Shown in pieces: positions 30,201 to 37,069 of a DNA stretch of 64,000 nucleotides; the first letter of the stretch is position 1, and each line of letters opens with the position of its first letter. The notes under the pieces were generated by a model. It did no database searches. It was not told the DNA's origin and worked only from the letters and a program-made list of their open reading frames with translations. The translations under genes were made by a program, and so were the position numbers. Source of the stretch: a bacterium (GTDB lineage: Bacteria; CAIWAD01); assembly GCA_030429345.1 (NCBI GenBank), contig JAUIFJ010000001.1:186001-250000 (forward strand), written 5' to 3'.

Positions 30201-33200
30201 GCCGTGCTCGCCGTGTTGAGCGGCCTGGGCCTGGGCATGAACATCGGCGCCATTCTGACCAACAACCCGGGCCTGCTGGCCAAGATCTTCTGTGATGACA
30301 CGCCGGTCGTCGCCTCGCGGGACCCGAACGACATCCTGGGGCCCGTCGGCTACGGAGACGAGAACTTTGTCGCACGCAGCCAGAAGATGGACTTCATGAT
30401 CCGCTTCGAGAACGATCCCGAACTGGCCACCGCGCCGGCGCAGGTCGTCACCATCGAGCAGGTCTTCGACGAGGACGCGGACCTGAGCAGTTTCCGCCTG
30501 GGCGATTTCGGCTTCGGGCCCTTCAACTTCGATGTGCCCAGCAACCGCTCCTTCTTCCAGAGTCGCCTCGACGTGACCGATTCGCTGGGCATCTACGTGG
30601 ACTTCACGGCCGGCCTGGACGTGGTCGAGAATCGCGCCTTCTGGATTCTGAGTTCCATTGACCCGGCAACCGGCGAGGCCCCGGCGGATCCCTTCGCGGG
30701 CTTCCTGGCGGTCAACGACTCGACCGGCGCGGGCGAAGGCTTCGTGACCTATTCCATCTATCCCGAAGACGACGCCCTGACCGGGGACGTGATCGAGAGC
30801 GAGGCGCGGATCGTCTTCGACGACAACGAGCCCATCGACACGCCGCTGATCTTCCATACCATCGACGCCTTCGGCGGCACGAGCATGGTGACCAGCGCGC
30901 CGGCGGTCAGCGACTCCGTGGCCTTCAGCATTGCCTGGGAAGGCGAGGACGACGAGGGCGGATCCGGCGTGGCGAGCTGGGATGTCTACCGCAGTATCAA
31001 CGACAACAACAACTTCGAGCTCTACCAGGTGGAGCTGCGTGATACCTCGACGGTCTTCGTCGGCTCCTTCGGCAACACCTACCACTTCTTCTCGATCGCG
31101 AGAGACAACGTGGGCAACACGGAACCGCTGAAGACGACTGCCGAAGCCTCGGTCCAGGTGATCAGCGGGAACCTGCCGCTGGCGCTGGAGCTGCCGGACA
31201 GCCTGTACTTCAACGAGGACGGTATGCTGAGCGAGGACTTCTCGGCCTACGCCGGCGGCGGCTTCGAAGAGAACTACGCGCTGAGCGTGGACGCGCCTGC
31301 CGAACTGATCGTCAATATCAGCGGCCTGATGGTCGACTTCAGCGCGCAGCCCGACTGGAATGGCGACGCGGAAGTCACCTTCACCCTGAGTGACGACGAC
31401 AGCCGCGAGACCGTTATGGCCTCGACCATCGTCAGCGTGATCCCCGTGAACGACGCGCCGATGATCGCCAGCAGCCTGGACAGCCTCTGGATTCCGGAGG
31501 ACGGCAGCGACTGCAGCATCGACCTGGACGATGTCTTCACGGATGTAGACGGCGACCCGCTGAGCTACACCTTCGACGGCAACACCATGCTCGATGTCGA
31601 GATCACGGACGGAGTGGTCTGCATCACGCCTGTCGCCGACTGGAGCGGCAGCGAGACCCTGGTCTTCACCGCGGACGACGGGCAGGCGCGCACCAGCCTG
31701 AGCGCCTTCGACGGCCGTGACAGCGCGCGCCGCGTCCTGAACGTGGCCAGCCGCGCCAAGGGCCGCCTGGAAGCGGATCACGGCAAGCGCAGCCGGAACG
31801 GCGCGCTGCGGGATACGGCGGACGAGGACCTGGTCGTCATCGTGGTGCCGGAGAACGACGCGCCGCTGATCGACATTCCGGAGGATTTCTCCTTTGACGA
31901 GGACGGCGAGCTGGTGGTGGATTTCAGTTCCTTCATCGAGGACATCGACAGTGCCACGCTCACGCTGAGCGCCAGCGGCCAGAACAACGTGACCGTCTCG
32001 ATTGTGGATCACGAAGTGACCTTCGGCGCCGCTCCGGACTGGAACGGCAGTGAGCAGGTGGTCTTCAGCGTGGACGACGGTGTGCGCACCGTGTCCAGCG
32101 ACACGACCCTGGTCACCGTCAACGCGGTCAACGACGCGCCGATGGTCAGCGGCCTGCCGGACACGCTCTTCATTGCCGAGGACAGCGGCTTGTCCAGCGT
32201 GAACCTGTCGCAGTACTTCTCGGATGTAGACGGCGATGACCTGAGTTACATGGTGGAAGGCGCCAGCATCCTGCAGACGGAGATCGACGGCGACATGCTG
32301 GAGATCACGCCGCTGGCCGACCTCTTCGGGACGGACGACCTGGTGATCACGGCGGACGACGGCGCGACGCTGGCTTCGGTCACGATCCTGCGCCAGGACG
32401 GCGGCAAGGCTTCCCGGCGCGCCGCGCTCGAACTGGCCGGCGATGGCCGCGCACAGAAGCGTGACCGCGCCCTGAAAGGCAATCCGCTGGTCGCGCGCAG
32501 CGGCGAACGCGAACACACTCCGCTGCTGGACACCGCCGCAGGAACGCTGGTGGTTGTCGTCGCCCCGGTCAACGATCCGCCGGAACTGGATCTGCCGGTC
32601 AGCTTCTCCTTCAACGAGGACGAAAGCCTGACCGTGGACTTCTTGTCCTACATCACGGACATGGATTCCGGAAGCGTCACGCTCTACGGCAACAGCGGCA
32701 GCAATGTGACCGTGGACATCATCGGCACGATGGTGACCTTCAGCGCCGCGCCGGACTGGAATGGCAGCGAAGAGCTGAGTTTCACGGTCGAGGACGACTA
32801 CGGCCAGACCGCAATGGGCATGACGAATGTCATCGTGCTGCCGGTAAACGACGCACCCGCGGTCGTCGCCGGCCTGGACACGCTGATGATCCTGAGCGGC
32901 GGCTTCGACAATACCATCGACCTGTCGACGATCTTCGAAGACGTGGACGGCGATCCGCTGAGCTACAGCGTCAGCGGCCAGACCATGCTGGACGTGGACA
33001 TCAGCCCGGAAGGCCTGGTGATGATCGAGGCGCCGAACGGCTTCGTCGGCGAAGAGCTGCTGCTCTTCACCGCGGATGACGGCCAGATGCTGGCCAGCAT
33101 CGGCAAGGGCGGAATGTCCCTGCGCCACGCCGTGGCCGGCAAGGGACGCGAAGCGGCCGACGATCGTGACACGGCGAGCGAGGACCTGCTGGTCATCGTC

Positions 33201-33500
33201 TACGAGGACGGCACGACGAATGCCGACGAGCGTCCGTTGGCCTTCGAGCTGAAGCAGAACTTCCCCAACCCCTTCAACCCGGGGACGACAATCCGCTTCA
33301 CGCTGCCCGAGACCGGTTCCGTCAGCCTGGCCGTATACGACCTGCAGGGGCGCAAGGTGGCCCAGCTGCTGGACGGCCTGCTGGACCGCGGCGAACACGA
33401 ACTGTACTACCAGGCGACGCACCTGCCGAGCGGTGTCTACATCTACCGCCTGGAAAGCGAACGCAACCGGGCCCACCGCAAGATGGTCCTGGTCAAGTGA
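18225..33500 (+). CDS. giant (5,091-residue) modular T9SS-exported surface protein
   Basis: ATG with AGGGGTGA upstream; signal peptide residues 1-29. Modules in order (approximate residues): a GATase/flavodoxin-like segment 143-340; many ASPM/SPD-2/Hydin-type (choice-of-anchor D) beta-sandwiches to about 2445; within them three copies of an F-P-F-Y-G plus S-T-N-G module near 600-790, 1506-1706 and 2183-2380; a propeller-like stretch 1046-1280; an Fn3-like domain 2446-2540; eight CARDB repeats 2540-3545; PPC- and TIG-like domains to about 3740; a hydrophobic pair 3964-4020; a D-P-N-D-I domain to about 4220; Fn3; tandem cadherin-like N-D-A-P domains 4316-4995; sorting domain 5003-5091 ending MVLVK. 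Likely a cell-surface adhesin or sheath protein. Acidic overall, with basic inserts between modules. A terminator follows. Domain names are by pattern, not search. Confidence 0.9.
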   Translation: MVPVLRNTARTLLGALGASIFLSASLGAQGIDSRKGPSSGGDSPLTYDAVFNPSSFDVALSAGDTLTLTLDIENTHDDVLEDLTWELALEFDGETGPAPLLPGSNLQQAYVASDGRVHPVGEAPAASYETESWTLPLRDGERTGNVLLLADGGSQTDVQGVLDELGGYSVTVVADDALYNGDNPSLDGFDLVIYLDGIAYGSDMPLSGQQEIVDFVGNGGGLIVTEWVGYEVADGRLQTLAPILPMARTGGGTATRTYTVDSPSHPVTAGVASSFTVAQGYSIMDLNFGQSLVSMVDIGPAVAVSEEHGGRVLQFSHAANYSGYAPFLEGNMRQLLANGIDWASRGGDWMEASPLSGTVTAGTTATIELFVDTSNLIAGDYTATLLVSSNLLDDVQIPFHLSLDGEPDIVALPPVLEFPETFVTQSEARELELRNGGTDTLTVSSILPELSHFSVDGDQFTILPGQSVLVTVFYSPTDAGDHSSLLQVFSDDPDLPVLNVSLNAAAVYTPVMELSPAFFDFAAETGSSDNGVLLLDNSLGGSELVYQVQVLPPVEETRAQPATEPSPQAVYNARRHVDVAKGAEDPRAGDARATRDSGGPDEFGYVYIDSDEPGGPEFLWQDISELGDPIFLYGDDEDETIFLPFEFPFYGEPFEAIEISTNGFLTFGDDAESNSPDPFPTPDEPNGVIAPFWTDQISYDSEIFIWYDEDNGTFTIQWDQIEDYDESGDYTYQAVLHENGDIFFYYLTLNGETDDVGIGIEDPNGFDGLEVDFYNDYAEEGKAVRISPNSLFDWLSLDSYSGEVPAGQSLGLNVFADALPTLPEGVYEANIQVESNALDNDFQMIPVNFTVTGVPMIELGDESLDFGEVFVEQAASLYLWVENVGTSELTISPSLGGSDFSVDTTPFALAPFSGQLLEVQFSTSITGSYDDVLTLTHNDLPDNPSLVLLSAEAIDPPAGEVSPLSFDVTLSAGAQQTEDLNINNLLGGSELVYDSEIVDLEQSMARGRPIGFHADNQTQVSRPRPQLPSGAEDTVGPLADLGDIVNYWDDFVYGTMSIAFAGDEFWVMIEGYGGGEEFGGGGSGTYGMLLRVSEEGDIEYGFELNDYDYPQSMCYDGENFWVVDWSGLVTGYDEGGNIIGDFWVPNWDYYETCMTFDGQHFWFLDDSGNDFQVVGYDGSLVASIPNQGENYLDPEACTWVPGHFGGELWIYDGDNERILQTNPEVDGLQILREQETGYIGWIRAMAHNGDNLFLANYGGELWEIDDDVDEIDFFSLDPSEASVPAGQSHAAQLTFASPTSFAGTMTATLMLYTNDPQLGDLAIPLVLNVNGRPVIATDEMAMDFGERYIGSTLLEGVTIANQGSEELVISNVVAGLADYTPDLTMATLAPGETVDLGVEFSPQASGDRSTVLSIISNDPMQPILDLVLTGSGLAAPELGLDPESFTEWLASGSEEDYTLTLSNSGDGVLDYTLSLLNGSRSLESGTRVVDPGLELAKGEADPRPGYAPGRDSGGPDGFGYTWRDSNEPGGPIFDWVEIADGTGTNLFLNGDDNYANVELPFAFPFYGVDKTFVKVSTNGYLGFDFDGTDYSNDPIPSSIAPNDFIAPFWDDLNGSNGDFYTWHDTDNNRFVITWDQVWHLNGSGDNTFQAILYPSGRMLFQYLDMNGTLESCTIGLEDASGTDGLPVVYNAPYVQDGLAISLGNAPNWLAVMPGGGSIEPGESEEITVSVDATSLLDGAYDALIQVGSNDPLNPAPLVPFHLTIAGFPEIEVGVAELDFGTVYTNTDNLLTLPVQNLGTGHLTLSALDIDDPRFTTESAPIVIAPGTTYPLEVVFHPDALGGFSGTLGITSDDDDEGLIQVALLGESQDPPVMVVQPAAIEDSLVSGESAEHWLTVGNETGGSFLEYTIEFDDNTGPLTLLSSRSGKQGPARSSREAREAWASFSAYQGVVEAGGVDSILVTLQSTLDYAGSYSGTITVLSNDPFNPEAVLPLTLEVQGIPVLAANTDTLDFGSVFQNYSDSRSLTISNTGSALLTVTTATIADASFEVAPDNFSLQPQQSVELEITFSPTDAAIHDSELVLTSNSHEAPVTQIVLLAESEPVPVMAVYPDSLSSDLESAESETQTLTVDNTAGGSDLVYNIDVISDLVRARNAANARPRPYDPRVDDMPGKDERDTRQGLGALRNSGGPDAYGYSWKDSDEPNGVVYDWTDIRSQGTQLNLGGDDSQTQVTLPFPFPFYGSQYSTVLASTNGYISFGNNATSYGNQFLPSANQPNAVVAAFWDDLHFRSSGRAHTLYDVAQERFILQYSDVQRYSGTGSYTFQIILYRSGRIVTQYASMSGVLTSATVGIENADGTVGLTAAFNQTYVQNGLAVQFASSPDWITVLPSGGVVPMGETREVEVTFDAVGLLDFDDTAALQVSGNDPLNPVETIPVSLHVTGNYDLLPGVVSNPFPANGELEVVTSPVLSWLPADGAEYYNVYLWHEDSPVPDFPTVTVSDISWQANGLLFGETYNWKVDAGNLYGQSEGPIWNFTIRTQPDLEVVDIQVPNQVFTEQEYEVSWTITNNGPGATTVPAWNDRLYYSEFQEFAWATVNYLGQFSNASYLGAGDSYLNTGTFTVPQGLTGDFYVHVITDYNNHVSEGDESNNMGVSTTSMEFVLTPPPDLIVSDVDAPGSGFSGQDFLVSWTVENQGSGDVAGGSWWDAVYVAPDSVTDAGQATYIGRVQHSAPFVSGGSYDASGSFTVPLNLFGDLHFIVVTDYLNNVFEHAWESNNSNFSGTSNVTLQPPADLEITAFTSPDTASIRESLPLSWTIENAGFAPTETGSWYDRIYLSSDTVLDEDDTHLGGNYWHSGVLQPGEEYTRNTTVNLPDNLEGPWFLLLSTDHGNHVFEHIFEANNRQSNMLEVLRPDLDPLELLISGPAMSGEPLLLEWTVFNNGPGAVIGGAEWWTDAIYLTDSEVLDLDGQSPIGIFNSNPMLPAGGSYSNSQSVLLPEGAQGTWYLHLLTDATDHVAETDEDNNSELNVSTVEILLSAWANLQPNTISILNMESLAAGGPIEILYDADNTGAGEIDSTETWTDRFYLSLYPDFEVGPNYQVGSINNSGMLESGGGYTHYETFSIPNLAADQYYLHLVCDANSAIYEHTQEDDNLLTSIPLTIQGVQPHDMVVSEFDAPATGGSGQPISVSWTSTNQGAGNSPYYMSETIVISEDDVLSLAEDTVIHELTHYGLVAPGVSYSYERAPTLPNGLSGDYWLFAVSNRYNNGPESDFSNNTAQRLITISLTPPPDLAISAFNASAGATSGQPLQVSWTTLNQGAGATQGLFYENIYLSSNSSWDNGDLLLAGTNSGGTLEVDSTLMREVSVNIPVYLAGNYYLILRTDSNNRQYESDENNNTFSQLLTITQPDPSDLVVDAIAAPDSVITGEPLSLSWTLVNQGINPAQGYMCDAVYFSTDAVWDINDAQVGLDCRVIDISPGGRVEFSAEVDVSQSIRTNEQGETSDQLPGLTPGDYYVIVRTDLLNNINESDVDNNTGVSLGTVHVDMPTLALGFAEPLILNDGDFYHYRVNVPLGETLRITVSGEEGSLYSELYTSGGQVPSRSSYDEVGAEPYRLNQVALVPETTSEDYFVMVYGTGSGSEEIEILAELVEFSITSVEPDYGGRGGQVTMLIEGARFNEDSSVALTDGMGHDAELIQQEVLDASHIRATFELPADMPLGAYDLVVSNPERVDTILPAGFTVQEPTGASVSFGYTRPGSMRRNGSGLYQFSVVNTANNDIPFLSAMLAIPEGTSYTLDSDRLHSNSFFMPDSLADLMEISDHFDEQGWRIIPLVATNVAVGEVLDLHLRVSGVQGDSFPLKFFVDGYTRDEFVQGQLAYAELLRQAVLEDESDLFPPEFYDLAEFPDDFSAMILDVYVDLGLLDQSDVDGVTSAMVSAAIQTVLELPAEVQNLLNRDLTTCETVLNWLELLGRLGIIAVGIITGALLAPVTLGASAVLAVLSGLGLGMNIGAILTNNPGLLAKIFCDDTPVVASRDPNDILGPVGYGDENFVARSQKMDFMIRFENDPELATAPAQVVTIEQVFDEDADLSSFRLGDFGFGPFNFDVPSNRSFFQSRLDVTDSLGIYVDFTAGLDVVENRAFWILSSIDPATGEAPADPFAGFLAVNDSTGAGEGFVTYSIYPEDDALTGDVIESEARIVFDDNEPIDTPLIFHTIDAFGGTSMVTSAPAVSDSVAFSIAWEGEDDEGGSGVASWDVYRSINDNNNFELYQVELRDTSTVFVGSFGNTYHFFSIARDNVGNTEPLKTTAEASVQVISGNLPLALELPDSLYFNEDGMLSEDFSAYAGGGFEENYALSVDAPAELIVNISGLMVDFSAQPDWNGDAEVTFTLSDDDSRETVMASTIVSVIPVNDAPMIASSLDSLWIPEDGSDCSIDLDDVFTDVDGDPLSYTFDGNTMLDVEITDGVVCITPVADWSGSETLVFTADDGQARTSLSAFDGRDSARRVLNVASRAKGRLEADHGKRSRNGALRDTADEDLVVIVVPENDAPLIDIPEDFSFDEDGELVVDFSSFIEDIDSATLTLSASGQNNVTVSIVDHEVTFGAAPDWNGSEQVVFSVDDGVRTVSSDTTLVTVNAVNDAPMVSGLPDTLFIAEDSGLSSVNLSQYFSDVDGDDLSYMVEGASILQTEIDGDMLEITPLADLFGTDDLVITADDGATLASVTILRQDGGKASRRAALELAGDGRAQKRDRALKGNPLVARSGEREHTPLLDTAAGTLVVVVAPVNDPPELDLPVSFSFNEDESLTVDFLSYITDMDSGSVTLYGNSGSNVTVDIIGTMVTFSAAPDWNGSEELSFTVEDDYGQTAMGMTNVIVLPVNDAPAVVAGLDTLMILSGGFDNTIDLSTIFEDVDGDPLSYSVSGQTMLDVDISPEGLVMIEAPNGFVGEELLLFTADDGQMLASIGKGGMSLRHAVAGKGREAADDRDTASEDLLVIVYEDGTTNADERPLAFELKQNFPNPFNPGTTIRFTLPETGSVSLAVYDLQGRKVAQLLDGLLDRGEHELYYQATHLPSGVYIYRLESERNRAHRKMVLVK

Positions 33501-33560
33501 CCCCCTGGGTGAATTGCATCACCCTGCGCCCCTTCTTGGCTTCGGCCGGGGAGGGGCGCA
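33420..33560 (+). repeat. 140-bp direct repeat, copy A (end of giant gene plus terminator)
   Basis: Covers the last 27 codons of the giant gene, its TGA stop, and the terminator. It is about 90% identical to 36342-36481, at a constant offset of 2,922 bp. The two copies bracket the 905-residue gene. Confidence 0.9.
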
Positions 33561-33570
33561 TCATTTTTTC
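33525..33570 (+). terminator. rho-independent terminator of the giant gene
   Basis: TGCGCCCC at 33525 pairs with GGGGCGCA at 33553, with further pairing inside, followed by TCATTTTTT. It separates the giant gene from the next one, whose ribosome site begins only about 10 nt after the T-run. Confidence 0.8.
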
Positions 33571-33598
33571 CCTGCCGGAAAAGGAAAGGAGAAAGGAC

Positions 33599-36316
33599 TT
33601 GCGGAACGGATTTCCTGGGGGCCTCCTGCAAGCTTGTCTGCTGTGTCTGTGCTTTTTCGCCCTTCCGGCCCATGCCTGGAACGTGGTAGCCGACACGGGC
33701 CACCCCCTGGACGAATGGCCCGCATACGATTTCGGCTACCAGGCATACGAGTTGGACGGCGTGCTGGGCCTGGTATGCAACACGCAGCCCAACCTTCATT
33801 TTCTTGCCGTCGAGATGGAGTTGGATTCCAGCCTGCCCGCGGCCCGCGCGCCATCCCGCTTGCGCCGTTTTCCCTACAGCCCGGAACTGCTGCCAACGGC
33901 TTTCCATGAAGCGAGCCGCTGCCTTGCCATCGGGGGAGTCCTCGACGCAAAGGGTGTTGCGCGGCCCGTGCTGCAGTGCGTGAGCTATGTGGGCGGGGAC
34001 GCTCTGTACTTCACGATGAGCGACCCGTTGGCCAGGGACGAACTATTCGGCAATCCGCACAGCATCCGCCTTTCCAGCCTGCCCCACCTGCCCGTGATGG
34101 ACGCCGTGGCCGACCGTCACGGCAACTATTTCTTCTCCCACTACGGCAGCTCGAAGGGGGGAGTGTTTCACCTGAGCCTCGACAAGGGCCGGAACTGGAC
34201 CGGAGGCGCGCTGAGCAGTGAAAGGCTCCAGAAGGAAGTCAGCGTACACAGGCTCTTTGGAGGAGAGAAAGACAACGGTACGAGCTATCCCTTCTTCCTG
34301 GAGTGTTTCGAGAATGGGCGCACGGGCGACGGCTGGTTCTCCTATCAGGCGGACGGGGGCCTGCTGCATCTGTATCACTACCTGGACCGCAACGGGCCGA
34401 GGGAGCGGGTGGAACGGAAGGTTGTCGAGCTGTCCCCCGAAGGGCTGCAGTCACCGGCCTACACGCTCTTCGAGCGGCAGGGGCAATCCCTTCTGCTGGT
34501 TTCGAATCGCGTCGCGGGCAGCCAGACCCGCATCATCAGGGAGCTGACGCTCCCGGACGGCAAGGAACGGCGCTGGGAGGGGGGCTTCGAGGACGGCTAC
34601 GGGCGCTATTCCCTGAGCGTCTTCGGCGGAAAGGCCGTGTTGCACGACGGCCGTCGCGAAGTCCGACTGGATCTCGCCGGGAAGACCTTCGAGTCCAGAA
34701 CCCTGGCGGCGCGCGCCGAGACCGACTGGACGGACAACCGCCTGCAACACGCCCATGCGATCCGGAAGGACGGCCGGGGATTCCGCCTGACCGGAGAGCA
34801 GAAGCTGCTGTGCTACCTGGGGCTTACCGAGGGAAAGAACGACAACGAGCAGCTTCGTGTCCTGGACCGGGAGCACAGGGGCTGGGAGGGCTCGATCCTG
34901 TCCACCTTCTACGAGCAGGCGGAAGCCGTGTTCGCTGGCGTCCAGCCCGTTGGCGGCAGCGAGGTGCGCTGCCTGGCGCCGCTGGGGGAGCATCTGTTTT
35001 ATCGCGGGCAGGGCAGCTTGTTGCATGTCGACCTGGCAGGCAACGGCGACAGGCAGGCGCTGCCCGTGATGCCAGGGTATCACGCCATGACCGGCTGGCT
35101 GGACCCCGGCGGGACCGCGCGGCTCTTCGCCGGAGGGTACTGGGGGGCGGCCTGGACACGCCTCAGCCTGCAGCAGGGCCGATTGCGCGAAGACCTGGGG
35201 CCCTTCGTACCGAAAGCCAAGCCATGCGGGTATCCAGCGATCAATGTCCGTCTCAGGGACTTCCTGGCCGCCCGCGACCAGGCCGGCCGGGAGATCATCC
35301 TCTCCTGTACTACGCCCTCCGTATACCTGGACAACCCCGACGTGCTCGGCGGGGATCCGAGTCGCGGCCAGCTCGTCTGGTTCGACCCGCTGAACTGGAC
35401 CGGATCCGGACAGGATTGCTTTTTCGACGGGGTTGCCCGGTTCTACACGAGCGCATCGGGCAAGGAGGGCGCGGTCCTCGACGACTCGCCCGATCCGGAA
35501 TTGCAGTTGGCGGAAGGTGTCGAATGCGTCGTGCCCTGCCGCAGGGATGGGGAATTCATTGTCGGAGTCGCCTGGCACAGCAGAGAGGCCAACCGACGCA
35601 TCCGGCATGGCGACCTGTATCGAGTACTCATCGAAGGCACGGAGATCCTGGAATGCCGCCGGTTGTTTGCCGGAGCGGAACATGCCGGCTCGGAGATCCT
35701 TCTTGCCGCCGTCAACGGGGATCGCGTCGCCTGGACCGACTACGAAGCCCTGCGCGTATTGCGGATCACGGATGGGCACGTGCTTCACACGATCCGCCGT
35801 GAGGATGTTCCGCAAATCGACCACTTCGGCGCTGTATACCCCTGGAAAGACGGATTCGTTTTCAGCGAGCGCGTGGTCCAGGAGGGAGCGGATCTGGGGT
35901 ATGTGGACGCGAAGGGTCGCTGGGTGATTCTGGATCACGAACAAATGCCGCTCGGGCCGGCCAGCATCAAGGGTCGCCCAGCCGGCTCGACTGCGCTGGC
36001 AGATGGTCGCCTGTACATTGGGTCGCGCACAGGCTATCTGGATGGGCGGAAGTCTTCCTTCGTATACGAGATCGATCTGGAACACGCCGCCCGCCTGGTA
36101 CTGGGCGAAGACCTGGCAACCCTTTCCGAGGCGATCGAGTATGCCAAAGCGCGGTGGAGCTTTTCGGACCGCTGGGAAATCGAGGTGCCCTCGGGCCCGG
36201 AAGCACGGATGAAGGCGCTCGATGTCCCCGCGTTGTCAAAGCTTGACTCGCTGACCTTGCACGACGAGGAGCGCAGCCTGCGCGTCGTTCTGATCGACTC
36301 CGCGGAGTCCGAGTAG
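33599..36316 (+). CDS. large exported protein of unknown function (905 residues)
   Basis: The TTG at 33599 is chosen because AAGGAAAGGAG lies 7 nt upstream and a good signal peptide begins there (LLQACLLCLCFFALPAHA, cleaved before WNVV). The longer frame would run back through the terminator. The mature protein is beta-rich with recurring G-x-x-x-x-W/Y blocks, suggesting WD/Kelch-like propeller blades, but no family signature is clear. It has no T9SS sorting domain, unlike the other large exported proteins here. Directly after its stop lies a decayed, out-of-frame copy of the giant gene's sorting-domain end. A former sorting domain or a duplication-mediated insertion are both possible. Confidence 0.7.
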   Translation: MRNGFPGGLLQACLLCLCFFALPAHAWNVVADTGHPLDEWPAYDFGYQAYELDGVLGLVCNTQPNLHFLAVEMELDSSLPAARAPSRLRRFPYSPELLPTAFHEASRCLAIGGVLDAKGVARPVLQCVSYVGGDALYFTMSDPLARDELFGNPHSIRLSSLPHLPVMDAVADRHGNYFFSHYGSSKGGVFHLSLDKGRNWTGGALSSERLQKEVSVHRLFGGEKDNGTSYPFFLECFENGRTGDGWFSYQADGGLLHLYHYLDRNGPRERVERKVVELSPEGLQSPAYTLFERQGQSLLLVSNRVAGSQTRIIRELTLPDGKERRWEGGFEDGYGRYSLSVFGGKAVLHDGRREVRLDLAGKTFESRTLAARAETDWTDNRLQHAHAIRKDGRGFRLTGEQKLLCYLGLTEGKNDNEQLRVLDREHRGWEGSILSTFYEQAEAVFAGVQPVGGSEVRCLAPLGEHLFYRGQGSLLHVDLAGNGDRQALPVMPGYHAMTGWLDPGGTARLFAGGYWGAAWTRLSLQQGRLREDLGPFVPKAKPCGYPAINVRLRDFLAARDQAGREIILSCTTPSVYLDNPDVLGGDPSRGQLVWFDPLNWTGSGQDCFFDGVARFYTSASGKEGAVLDDSPDPELQLAEGVECVVPCRRDGEFIVGVAWHSREANRRIRHGDLYRVLIEGTEILECRRLFAGAEHAGSEILLAAVNGDRVAWTDYEALRVLRITDGHVLHTIRREDVPQIDHFGAVYPWKDGFVFSERVVQEGADLGYVDAKGRWVILDHEQMPLGPASIKGRPAGSTALADGRLYIGSRTGYLDGRKSSFVYEIDLEHAARLVLGEDLATLSEAIEYAKARWSFSDRWEIEVPSGPEARMKALDVPALSKLDSLTLHDEERSLRVVLIDSAESE

Positions 36317-36341
36317 CTGCCAACCCTTCTGCCGCGCAACC

Positions 36342-36481
36342 CACCTGCCGAGCGGTGTATACAACTACCGCCCGGAAAGCGAGAAGAACCGGGCCCGCCG
36401 CAAGATGGTCCTGGTCAAGAAACCCCCTGGGTGAATTGCATCACCCTGCGCCCCTTCCTGGCTTCGGCCGGGGAGGGGCGC
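36342..36481 (+). repeat. 140-bp direct repeat, copy B (decayed sorting-domain end)
   Basis: Repeats 33420-33560. The former TGA stop after MVLVK is AAA here, and GTCTAC has become GTATAC (36357). It is out of frame with the preceding gene, so it is non-coding. Confidence 0.9.
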
Positions 36482-36489
36482 GCTTTTTG
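36448..36489 (+). terminator. duplicated terminator after the 905-residue gene
   Basis: GCGCCCC pairs with GGGGCGC, followed by a T-run (CTTTTTG). It is the second copy of the giant gene's terminator and probably serves the 905-residue gene. Confidence 0.75.
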
Positions 36490-36498
36490 TAGTACGGG

Positions 36499-36538
36499 AA
36501 ACGGCCCATCTCCTGCCGGGGCAGCAAATGGGCCGTTT
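36499..36538 (-). terminator. 11-bp perfect hairpin, likely terminator for doxX
   Basis: AAACGGCCCAT and ATGGGCCGTTT pair perfectly across an 18-nt loop. It lies just past the 3' end of the minus-strand DoxX gene, with only a weak T-run on that strand. Confidence 0.6.
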
Positions 36539-36558
36539 GGGAATCGGTCAGAGTCGGA

Positions 36559-36984
36559 CTAGTTCTTCCCGAAGAACCGCGCGTCCAGCGAGAACCTCCC
36601 CGCGCCGCTGAAGGCCAGCGTCAGGAAAGGGATCGCGTATACGAGCGCGAACTCCATCTTGCGGAAGGGGTCGTCGGCGTGGATGATGAAGGCGGCGACG
36701 AGCATGGTGATCACCAGCGGGACGGCGGCAAGGCGCGTGAAGAGACCCAGGGCGATCAGGGCCGCGCAGAAGACTTCGGCGAAGACCGCCAGCGCCAGGC
36801 TGAGCGGCGAGCCGAGGCCCAGCGGATCCGGAAAGACTGCCGCCTTGTCGCCGAAGCCCAGCAGTTTGGGCATGCCGTGGGCGAAAAGCATCAGCAGGCC
36901 CGTGCCCAGCCTCAGCATGAGCAGTCCGACATCCGTGCCCTGCCCGTGCGTGGTCGCCCCCAGGCGATGGATCCATTCCTTCAT
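36559..36984 (-). CDS. DoxX-family membrane protein
   Basis: 141 residues with four hydrophobic helices (about residues 18-38, 57-77, 80-101 and 112-130). Signatures fit Dox[21 protein letters not shown], then [20 protein letters not shown], then [13 protein letters not shown]. The minus-strand ATG has GGAGGG upstream. DoxX proteins are small inner-membrane proteins linked to oxidative or sulfur stress or to quinone pools, but their biochemical role is poorly defined. It is transcribed divergently from the aldehyde dehydrogenase unit with 155 bp between starts. Confidence 0.85.
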   Translation of the reverse strand: MKEWIHRLGATTHGQGTDVGLLMLRLGTGLLMLFAHGMPKLLGFGDKAAVFPDPLGLGSPLSLALAVFAEVFCAALIALGLFTRLAAVPLVITMLVAAFIIHADDPFRKMEFALVYAIPFLTLAFSGAGRFSLDARFFGKN

Positions 36985-37069
36985 GCTGCGCCCTCCCTAT
37001 GATTGCTGCTTGTGTCTTGCTGTAGTCGTTTCAGACGCCGCGAAGCTGACGGGGTTCCCCGCCAAGGTC

